A model generated the notes under the pieces. That model saw nothing but the letters and a program-made list of their open reading frames with translations. It searched no databases and was not told the origin of the DNA. From the NCBI GenBank assembly GCA_023433265.1, contig JAEZDR010000143.1, positions 1 to 11,461 of the forward strand: 11,461 nt of DNA. The letters run 5' to 3'. A program made the translations under genes and the position numbers. Positions within the stretch are counted from its first letter, which is position 1. Each line of letters opens with the position of its first letter. The DNA is from Bacteroidota bacterium (GTDB lineage: Bacteria; Bacteroidota; Bacteroidia; Chitinophagales; Chitinophagaceae). Below, one piece after another: positions 1 through 6,169 of this stretch.

Positions 1-1612
1 AGATATTCTTGATGGAGAAGTTATTGAACGAAACACCGAGTGTTCCCGTGAGGCCTATACCACCACCAAAACCGGCACTAAGTTCCAACTGATCTGATGA
101 TCTTTCTTCAACGGTATAGTTGATATCTACGGTACCATCGTCAGGATTTGGAACCGGGCTGATTCCTATTTTCTCCTGGTTAAAGAAACCGAGGTTTGCA
201 ATCTCACGTTGAGAACGGATGAGGTCGGTACGGCTGAATTTCTCGCCCGGAATAGTCCTCAGTTCTCGACGGATGACGTGTTCTTTTGTACGGTCGTTGC
301 CGCTGATGCGAACATTTTTAATGGTGGCCTGCGGACCTTCTACAATCCTTATTTCAAAATCGATCGTGTCATTATATACGGCGGTTTCCACAGGATCTGT
401 ACGGAAAAAGAGGTAACCATCGTCCATGTAAATACCGCTTATATCGCCACCTTCCGGAGAAAGTGTTTTCCCTAGTTTTTTGTTCAGCAAGTCCAGGTTG
501 TATATGTCGCCTTTCTTGATACCTAGAATTAGTGACAACAAAGAATCTGAGTACTTGGTGTTGCCTCTCCAAACAATATCGCCGAAATAATAACGGGAAC
601 CTTCATTCAGCTTAATGTCAATATTCATCCGGCTGCGGCCCCTGTCAACAAAGTATTGTGTGTCCTTCACCAATTCAGCATCGCGGTAGCCCACTGAATT
701 ATAGAACTCAATTAGCTTTTCACGATCTTCAGTGAACTTCTCTTCGTTATATTTTGCTGAGGTTAGGAACTTAATTCTAATGTAAGGATCGAGTACGCGC
801 TTCGTCTTAGTAAAGGAAAGAAACCCTTTGTCTTTCAGATACTCTTTAAATGTATAACGGGATGGGTTACCCAAAGCGCCCTTGTCAGTAGCCGGGAAGA
901 GCGTAAGCCTGCTCATTTCCCTGGTACCTTTCATTTGCTTTTTGAGGTCGAGAGAATTGATTGATTCATTGCCGTAAAAGTTGATCTGGTTGATCTTAAC
1001 CTTCTCTCCCCTATTAATGTTTACCGTAAGCACAACCGAATTCTGGATAGAAGGATCGGCTGTTTCCGTAAACTGAATGCCCACATTGCGGTAGGCTTTT
1101 TCAGCATAATACTTCCTGATCGCGTCTTCTGCAGTTGCTTTTGCCGCTTCGGTAACTACCCTGCCGGGTACAAGGCCCATTTTTACATTCAGATCTTCCT
1201 GGTCGCCTTTTTTAATTCCTTTGAATACCACTTTACTAAGCCGGGGCCTTTCTGTTACTGCAATTTCTATATCGATAGTTGAGCCTGAAAGGCGGGTGAT
1301 ATAGATTTCAATGTCACTGAAATAGTTCTGGTTCCAAAGTTTTGTAATGGCCTTACTAAAATTGTCGCCACCCGGAAGTGTAACCTCATCTCCTACACTC
1401 AGGCCGGCAATGGACAAAAGGAGGCCTTCGTCAAAGAACTGGTTGCCCGTAACTTTGATAGCATTGATCTTATATTTCTTAGGCGTTCGATTGAAGATGT
1501 TGAGTAATTCCGGGTCAATGCTGGGTGTGGTATCTGATGGTACCTGGGCATATAAATTTACGGAGCCCCCAAGTAGCAAGGACAGGAAAAATAATTTGAT
1601 GACTTTCTGCAT
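1..1612 (-). CDS. bamA: Outer membrane protein assembly factor BamA, N-terminal part (cut by window edge)
   Basis: This gene encodes the central Omp85-family subunit that folds and inserts beta-barrel proteins into the outer membrane. The ATG at 1612 opens a frame that runs without a stop to the left edge, giving 537 visible residues. Residues 1-22 are a signal peptide (MQKVIKLFF start, LYA cleavage site before Q23). Five POTRA-like repeats follow at roughly 48-122, 123-203, 204-337, 340-426 and 428-504. The third carries an extra segment at about 230-285, as is usual in Bacteroidota BamA. The VEER motif (501-504) and the glycine-rich stretch from about 509 (LSAGFGGGIGLTG) mark entry into the 16-stranded barrel, the rest of which lies outside the window. 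It sits 137 nt downstream of uppS in the same direction. A near-match to a -7 element (TTAATTTG, 1682-1689 minus) lies in that gap, so bamA may have its own promoter; this is weak. Identification as BamA rather than another Omp85 protein rests on the five POTRAs and the uppS neighbour. Confidence 0.95.
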   Translation of the reverse strand, partial: MQKVIKLFFLSLLLGGSVNLYAQVPSDTTPSIDPELLNIFNRTPKKYKINAIKVTGNQFFDEGLLLSIAGLSVGDEVTLPGGDNFSKAITKLWNQNYFSDIEIYITRLSGSTIDIEIAVTERPRLSKVVFKGIKKGDQEDLNVKMGLVPGRVVTEAAKATAEDAIRKYYAEKAYRNVGIQFTETADPSIQNSVVLTVNINRGEKVKINQINFYGNESINSLDLKKQMKGTREMSRLTLFPATDKGALGNPSRYTFKEYLKDKGFLSFTKTKRVLDPYIRIKFLTSAKYNEEKFTEDREKLIEFYNSVGYRDAELVKDTQYFVDRGRSRMNIDIKLNEGSRYYFGDIVWRGNTKYSDSLLSLILGIKKGDIYNLDLLNKKLGKTLSPEGGDISGIYMDDGYLFFRTDPVETAVYNDTIDFEIRIVEGPQATIKNVRISGNDRTKEHVIRRELRTIPGEKFSRTDLIRSQREIANLGFFNQEKIGISPVPNPDDGTVDINYTVEERSSDQLELSAGFGGGIGLTGTLGVSFNNFSIKNI

Positions 1613-1749
1613 TAAATTTTGCGTTTGTGTTGCCCTGGCAAAACCCTTCTCAATAAGCGGTTTACATTTTTATGAAGGCGGCAAATTAAAGGGAATATTT
1701 GAAAGTGTTTGTTAAATACAACCTGCTAAAGTGGTAAGTATTAAAAGCT

Positions 1750-2496
1750 TTATGCATGTACCTGTGCGCTGGTTTTTCCAAAGCGTCGTTCTCTTTTTTG
1801 GAAATCGATGATAGCCTCGTAAAGATTGTGTTTCCTGAAGTCGGGCCAACGAGTGTCAGTAAAGTATAGTTCGGCGTAAGCCAGTTGATATAAAAGAAAA
1901 TTGCTTATCCTGTACTCGCCACTAGTCCTGATCATTAGCTCAGGATCTGGGAAGTGGCTGGTAGAGAGGTAGGTTTGCAGGGTGTCCTGGTTGATGGCTT
2001 CGGGCGAGATTAACCCTTCCTTTACGTCCTTAGCAATCAGCTTCACGGCATTTACCAGTTCCCACCGGCTGCTGTAGCTGAGGGCCATGACGAGATTAAG
2101 TCCTGTATTTGAGGCGGTTTCGTCGAGGGCTTCCTGCAGCGCTGTTTTTGCATCTGCCGGAAGCATAGCCATATCGCCGATTACGTGCAGCTTGATATTA
2201 TTTTTATTTAGGGTAGGTACCTCATTCCTGATGGTATCTACCAGGAGTTCCATGAGGCCGGTAACTTCATAGGCGGGGCGGTCCCAGTTTTCGGTGCTGA
2301 AAGCGTAAAGTGTAAGGTATTCAACTCCCAGCTCGGCACAGCCTTCTACAATATCACGCACACTCTCCACCCCGTGGAAATGGCCATAGAGCCTATCCTG
2401 TCCTTTCTCCTGGGCCCAGCGGCCATTACCATCCATAATGATAGCAATGTGCACCGGAAGCCGGCTCTTGTCTATTATAGGAAGCAGATCGTCCAT
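1750..2496 (-). CDS. uppS: Isoprenyl transferase (undecaprenyl diphosphate synthase)
   Basis: This is a cytoplasmic cis-prenyltransferase that adds isopentenyl diphosphate units to farnesyl diphosphate, making undecaprenyl diphosphate, the carrier lipid for peptidoglycan and surface polysaccharides. Starting at the ATG at 2496 it is 248 residues, normal for the family. The catalytic P-loop motif IMDGNGRWA lies at 20-28, with Asp22 as the expected Mg/diphosphate-binding aspartate. The YAFSTENW motif and the C-terminal signature RTSGEYRISNF followed by LAYAELYF and WPDF are all present, so the enzyme should be active. A longer reading from a TTG at 2535 would add 13 residues with no family counterpart. 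It would also place the start upstream of the likely -7 element at 2515-2522, so the ATG is preferred. It is the first gene of a leftward unit that continues into bamA, linking lipid-carrier supply to envelope assembly as in other Bacteroidota. Confidence 0.97.
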   Translation of the reverse strand: MDDLLPIIDKSRLPVHIAIIMDGNGRWAQEKGQDRLYGHFHGVESVRDIVEGCAELGVEYLTLYAFSTENWDRPAYEVTGLMELLVDTIRNEVPTLNKNNIKLHVIGDMAMLPADAKTALQEALDETASNTGLNLVMALSYSSRWELVNAVKLIAKDVKEGLISPEAINQDTLQTYLSTSHFPDPELMIRTSGEYRISNFLLYQLAYAELYFTDTRWPDFRKHNLYEAIIDFQKRERRFGKTSAQVHA

Positions 2497-2820
2497 ACGA
2501 AGCTTTACTTGCGGCAAAATTAGTGAAACGAACAACTGCAGGGCAGGAAACTTAGTGCGGGTGAACGGTTGGCCCTGTGAACCTTTGTGCCAAACCGGCT
2601 CCCCGGCCCGGATAGATGGATTGAAATAATAAGCCTGACGATGATGTAAAAAAATTACAAGGGCCTCTAGGTGCAGGCAACGGCATGAAAAGCAACCATT
2701 TCCCTTAAAAACCTGTCTAGTCTTAAGCGGGTAAGCCGATGTTGCAGAAAAACGTTGTCCTAAAATACCGGTACAACAGCAAATGCAGCGTTATAATAGT
2801 AAATTTACCGTTGAGGCATT
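2497..2820. other. Divergent intergenic region between uppS and the T9SS surface-protein gene
   Basis: This 324-bp stretch must hold the start signals for both flanking units. I find no credible coding sequence; the short frames crossing it are not protein-like. Towards uppS there is a good -7 box. Towards the plus-strand gene only weak candidates are visible: TATAAT at 2792-2797 and TAAATTTA at 2800-2807, neither with a matching upstream element. GAGG at 2813-2816 could be a weak ribosome binding site for the ATG at 2821. An inverted repeat TGTAA-N5-TTACA lies at 2645-2659. The stretch 2599-2616 is GC-rich and has no clear role. No terminator-like hairpin with a T-tract is seen. Confidence 0.5.
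2515..2522 (-). promoter_or_regulatory. Probable -7 element of the uppS promoter
   Basis: The minus strand reads TAATTTTG here, a full match to the Bacteroidota primary-sigma -7 consensus TAnnTTTG. It ends 18 nt before the uppS ATG, implying a very short 5' leader. I do not see a convincing TTTG-type -33 element at the usual distance, so the call rests on the -7 box and its position in a divergent intergenic region. Confidence 0.45.
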
Positions 2821-5142
2821 ATGAAGCATGTTAAGTTAATTGCTATTCTCCTATTGTTCCTTTCTTTCAAGGGCTTTAGCCAACAGCTTGAGGTTACTTC
2901 AAACAATAATCCAATGCAGTTGGCACAGCGTATTGTTGGCAAAGGGGTGACTATATTGAACCCCAAGCTGTCCGGATCTGCGTTTTCTACCGGCTTTTTC
3001 AGGGATGACAGCAAAACGCTGGGTATCGACTCAGGCATTGTTCTTACATCCGGGCTGGCAAAAACCGTGGGCAACGAAAAGGGCGTTGACGGAAGTGCCA
3101 TTGCACCACGTGCCAGCTATACCTTCACTCCTAACAGCGACGGATACGCAGGCGATACTGCCCTGACGTTTTATAGCGGCCGCCAAACCTTCGACGCAAC
3201 GGTGCTTGAATTCGACTTCATTCCACAAGGAGATTCTATAAACGTTCGCTTCGTGTTTGGCTCCGAAGAATACCAGGGTGTAAATGAGGGCGGCTTCATC
3301 TGTACCAATTATAATGATGTGTTCGCATTCCTGGTTGAGGGACCTGGTTTTACTGGCATGCAAAATATTGCTTTAGTGCCTGGAACCAACATTCCCGTTG
3401 CAATCAATAGTATCAATAATGGTCAGCCAGGTACCACTGGCCTTGCATTATGCACGGCTATGGGGCCGGGTTCTCCATTTAGCAACTACTACGTTGACAA
3501 CCGCAACAGCCCCTATATATCCTACAATGGGTTCACGAAAATATTAACTGCAAAGGCTAAGGTGATTCCTTGTTCTACTTATCACATAAGGCTTGCTATT
3601 GCGGATGCTTTCGATCATTCTTACGACAGCGGTGTGTTTATTGAAGCAAGCAGCTTCAGCTCTTCTCTCATGACTTTGGCAGAGCAAGGCTCTTTTATTG
3701 TAGATGATAAGCCTGTGATTGTGGAGGGTTGTAAGTCGTCCACCCTCAGGATCACGAGGAGCCCAAGTGAAAAAAATGTTCCGGGCACTGCTACACTTAA
3801 ATATGAGGGCACTGCGTTGAACGGGGTTGATTTCGCAACCCTCCCTACTGTCATCAATTTCGCAGTGAATGAAACGGAAAAGATCATCAGCATTGTTCCT
3901 ATTTCAGATAACACCGTGGAAGGTGATGAAAAGCTAAAAATCCTTTTGTTTAGCGGAGGTTGTGCTTCAGAACCCAGCGATAGTATCATCTACACTGTGA
4001 AGGATAGCATTATCGTTCAAACGCATCTACAACCCATTCTTTGCTCCAGCGAGCCTAAAATTCTGGAAGGTCCTTTTGAAAATGGCTTGCCTAACACTTA
4101 CCAATGGTCAACAGGGGCCACCACCCAATCTATAAGTGTAACGGCGCCAGGTTTATACAAACTAAATCACAGTTTTACGGGTAACTGTTCAAATACGATA
4201 TCCTACCAGGTGATTAATGGCGATCCATTGTTTAACGTTCCGGCAAACGTAAGTGCCTGTGATAAAGACACGGTGACGTTTAATGTTTTCAACCAGGGCG
4301 CCAGCTATTTATGGAGCAACTCGAGTACAGCTTCCAGTTTAAAAGTAACCACTACAGGCAACTATTGGGTTAAAGTAACAAGCGAAAAGGGTTGCACTAA
4401 AACAGCTAATTCGAATGTGCTGTTTAAACCCCTTCCCATTGTGGATATCGGAGAGGATAGGTTCATTTGCCCTTATGAAGATGTTACCTTGCAAACAACT
4501 TATCCTAATACCACGTACCAGTGGAGTACGGGAGCTACTACAAATAGTATAAAAGCACAAGTCAAAGGAATGTATTGGGTAAGAGGCAACCTGAATGGTT
4601 GTACAGTGAACGATACTGTGCTGGTTCACCATAAAGAAATGCCGCTGCTTGAAGCCGGTCCTAAGAAAGACATCCTTGCAGGTAAGAGTACAACCTTAAG
4701 CACACCGGTAAGTTCAAGGAATGCAACCTACCTATGGACACCGAACTTGTACACCGTAGATAACAGCGCAGCAACCACGGTTGCGAGCCCACCGAAAACA
4801 CAAACTTATTTCCTCGAAGTAACATCGGTAGATGGCTGCAAGGCTAGAGACAGTGTAACGATAATTGTTTGGCCCCCTTTATCTGTTCCCAATGCTTTTA
4901 GCCCCAATGGAGATGGCATAAACGACAGGTGGGAAATTGCTACGCTCGGTTCGTTTCAGCAAGCAAGAATAGAAGTTTATAACAGGTATGGAGCCCTGGT
5001 TTACAGGTCTGCCGGTTACGACAGGGCTTTTGACGGAACGGTTAATGGCAAGCCTCTGCCTACGGGTGTTTATTATTATATAATAGAGCCGCAAAACGGC
5101 GTGCACCATACTATGACGGGCACATTAACCCTTATTCGCTAG
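2821..5142 (+). CDS. Secreted multidomain surface protein: choice-of-anchor L, Calx-beta-like, Ig/PKD-like repeats, T9SS type-B C-terminal domain
   Basis: This 773-residue protein is predicted to be exported by Sec and then by the type IX secretion system to the cell surface or medium. Residues 1-20 are a signal peptide (GFS before QQ). Residues 22-290 match the choice-of-anchor L domain: FVFGSEEY at 144-151, YNDVFAFLVEGPG at 164-176, and RLAIADAFDHSYDSGVFIE ending at 275. About 301-383 resembles a Calx-beta domain (TLKYEGTALNGVDF, then a segment containing DNTVEGDE), a fold that often binds calcium. Four Ig/PKD-like modules follow, marked by Tyr-X-Trp at 427-429, 496-498, 566-568 and 637-639; the first and third share YQWSTGATT, and all four include a cysteine. 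Residues 684-773 are the gliding-motility-associated (CHU_C-type) C-terminal domain, with VPNAFSPNGDGINDRW from 689 and the ending TGTLTLIR. The family is common in Bacteroidota as adhesin-like or structural proteins; the ligand here is unknown. The next gene starts 1 nt after its stop. Confidence 0.9.
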   Translation: MKHVKLIAILLLFLSFKGFSQQLEVTSNNNPMQLAQRIVGKGVTILNPKLSGSAFSTGFFRDDSKTLGIDSGIVLTSGLAKTVGNEKGVDGSAIAPRASYTFTPNSDGYAGDTALTFYSGRQTFDATVLEFDFIPQGDSINVRFVFGSEEYQGVNEGGFICTNYNDVFAFLVEGPGFTGMQNIALVPGTNIPVAINSINNGQPGTTGLALCTAMGPGSPFSNYYVDNRNSPYISYNGFTKILTAKAKVIPCSTYHIRLAIADAFDHSYDSGVFIEASSFSSSLMTLAEQGSFIVDDKPVIVEGCKSSTLRITRSPSEKNVPGTATLKYEGTALNGVDFATLPTVINFAVNETEKIISIVPISDNTVEGDEKLKILLFSGGCASEPSDSIIYTVKDSIIVQTHLQPILCSSEPKILEGPFENGLPNTYQWSTGATTQSISVTAPGLYKLNHSFTGNCSNTISYQVINGDPLFNVPANVSACDKDTVTFNVFNQGASYLWSNSSTASSLKVTTTGNYWVKVTSEKGCTKTANSNVLFKPLPIVDIGEDRFICPYEDVTLQTTYPNTTYQWSTGATTNSIKAQVKGMYWVRGNLNGCTVNDTVLVHHKEMPLLEAGPKKDILAGKSTTLSTPVSSRNATYLWTPNLYTVDNSAATTVASPPKTQTYFLEVTSVDGCKARDSVTIIVWPPLSVPNAFSPNGDGINDRWEIATLGSFQQARIEVYNRYGALVYRSAGYDRAFDGTVNGKPLPTGVYYYIIEPQNGVHHTMTGTLTLIR
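4888..5139 (+). other. T9SS type-B sorting domain (CHU_C-like) within the surface protein
   Basis: The final 84 residues (690-773) form a C-terminal signal domain. It opens with PNAFSPNGDGINDRW, continues through IEVYNRYGALVYRS and GTVNGKPLPTGVYYYII, and ends in a short beta-strand pair. In known members this domain routes proteins through the T9SS and is not an enzymatic part. It implies that the genome encodes a T9SS elsewhere; no T9SS machinery gene is in this window. Confidence 0.85.
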
Positions 5143-5143
5143 T

Positions 5144-5599
5144 ATGAAACTGCCTGTCTATTTTTTACTTCCGTTATTATTGATGGCATCAACTTGGGAA
5201 AAACTATTTGATGTGTTACCGGGCAAGTGGACGATGAAGACAAAACAGGGAATAATAACAGAGGAATGGAAGAGAGAGGGTGACAGCAAACTAACGGGAA
5301 CAACTTATATACAACACGAAGGTAACCTCAGGTTGATTGAAAGACTACAGTTGGAAAGCGACAGCGTCGGCTTGCATTACCGGGCTACTGTGCCACGAGA
5401 AAATGGAGACACTACTGTAAGCTTTCATTTCGTGAACAGGGTTGGAAAATATTACACGTTTGAAAACCTTCAACACGACTTCCCCCAGCGCATCATTTAC
5501 GAGATTGTAACAGCTGATAGTATTCACGCAAGGATAGAAGGAAAGAGCGGGGAAAAATATTTAGCTGAAGATTTCTACTACAAGCGGGTTATTGAATAG
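5144..5599 (+). CDS. Exported DUF6265-type protein of unknown function
   Basis: This 151-residue protein has a hydrophobic N-terminus (residues 1-16, MKLPVYFLLPLLLMAS) that looks like a Sec signal peptide; there is no lipobox cysteine. The rest alternates short beta-strands with conserved motifs. LPGKW lies near 25-29 and EEW at 40-42, with LTGTTY, an IERLQL strand and LHYRA after them. The strong signature FENLQHDFPQRIIYE is at 106-120. These match my memory of the DUF6265 family, small proteins probably forming a lipocalin-like barrel; no reaction or ligand is established. The ATG follows the stop of the surface-protein gene by 1 nt, so translation is probably coupled and the two products may act in the same place. 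Its last 11 bp overlap the end of zapA on the other strand. A fatty-acid-binding or lipocalin-like role is possible but unproven. Confidence 0.8.
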   Translation: MKLPVYFLLPLLLMASTWEKLFDVLPGKWTMKTKQGIITEEWKREGDSKLTGTTYIQHEGNLRLIERLQLESDSVGLHYRATVPRENGDTTVSFHFVNRVGKYYTFENLQHDFPQRIIYEIVTADSIHARIEGKSGEKYLAEDFYYKRVIE

Positions 5600-5873
5600 C
5601 CTTATCAATCGCGGTTTCAAGTGCTTCTATTTTCTCCTTCAGTTCTTCAACCTTCACCATATCGGCACCGCGCCTGTTTTGTTCTGTTGCAAACCATATA
5701 AGTGCCATTGATACATAGTCCTGCATGTCTTTACCCGCGAGGTTGGTTTTGAACTCCAGCACTTTGTCGTTCACCAGCTTCACCGTTTTACGCACCAGCT
5801 CTTCTTCTGCACGGTTGATGCGTATGCGATAGCTGCGATCGGCAATAACAATATTAACGGGTATTAGATCCAT
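5589..5873 (-). CDS. zapA: Cell division protein ZapA
   Basis: This 94-residue cytoplasmic protein belongs to the ZapA family, which binds FtsZ and bundles protofilaments at midcell. Residues 1-45 form the small alpha/beta head (PVNIVIADRSYRIRI, then RAEEELVRKTVKLVNDKV). Residues 50-93 form a long helix for coiled-coil dimerisation or tetramerisation, with DYVSMALIWFATE and the heptad-rich VEELKEKIEALETAIDKA. Length and pattern are typical of Bacteroidota ZapA. It starts 5 nt after the stop of the coiled-coil gene, so it is almost certainly co-transcribed with pheT. The end of the frame overlaps the oppositely directed DUF6265 gene, so the transcript has to end within antisense coding sequence. 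Confidence 0.9.
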   Translation of the reverse strand: MDLIPVNIVIADRSYRIRINRAEEELVRKTVKLVNDKVLEFKTNLAGKDMQDYVSMALIWFATEQNRRGADMVKVEELKEKIEALETAIDKAIQ

Positions 5874-5878
5874 AAAGC

Positions 5879-6169
5879 TTAGGCGTTTAACAATTCAAGG
5901 CATTTATCTATTTCTTTCAGGTAGCCATCAATGCGTTTTTGCAGTTCTACCTTTTCGCCGCTGGCAAGTACAGGAGAAGCAATTGTTTTTGCAGCAAGTT
6001 TCCTTTCCAGTTGGGTATTCTTAGCTGCCAGTACCTGCGCATGCTCCCTGGCCTTTGCAAGCTCTGCCTCAAGGGAGACCTTCTGTTTCTGGATGGTTCC
6101 GTACGCCTTTATAAGTTGGTGTAATTTGGCATTAACCTGGGCAAGCTTTTCTTCCAGTTGTTCTGTCAT
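5879..6169 (-). CDS. Small coiled-coil protein between pheT and zapA (possible division-ring partner)
   Basis: This 96-residue protein is predicted to be almost entirely helical. Residues 1-62 carry continuous heptads (EKLAQVNAKLHQLIKAYG, then VSLEAELAKAREHAQVLAAK and TQLERKLAAK). A short break at 63-70 (IASPVLAS) follows, then a second helix ending in ELQKRIDGYLKEIDKCLELL. There is no signal peptide or membrane segment. I recall proteins with a similar RIDxYxxEIDxCLxLL ending at the same position next to zapA in other Bacteroidota, without an assigned function. Its ATG overlaps the pheT stop (ATGA, 6166-6169) and zapA follows after 5 nt, so all three are translated from one message. A ZapB-like role in linking ZapA or FtsZ is an inference from its size, coiled-coil character and neighbour only. 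Confidence 0.75.
   Translation of the reverse strand: MTEQLEEKLAQVNAKLHQLIKAYGTIQKQKVSLEAELAKAREHAQVLAAKNTQLERKLAAKTIASPVLASGEKVELQKRIDGYLKEIDKCLELLNA

Noticed and set aside
1347..1715. Plus-strand frame of 122 codons over the bamA start and the uppS-bamA gap
   Set aside because: It is antisense to the BamA signal peptide and first POTRA, and its translation resembles no protein I know.
2497..2535. Longer uppS reading from a TTG at 2535
   Set aside because: The added 13 residues are not part of the family, and the TTG lies upstream of the likely -7 element, so it would not be on the transcript. The ATG at 2496 gives a normal-length enzyme.
5587..5601. Small hairpin GGTTATTGAATAGCC over the convergent stop codons
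   Set aside because: The stem is only about five pairs with a U-G pair and is not followed by a T-tract on either strand, so it does not qualify as a terminator.
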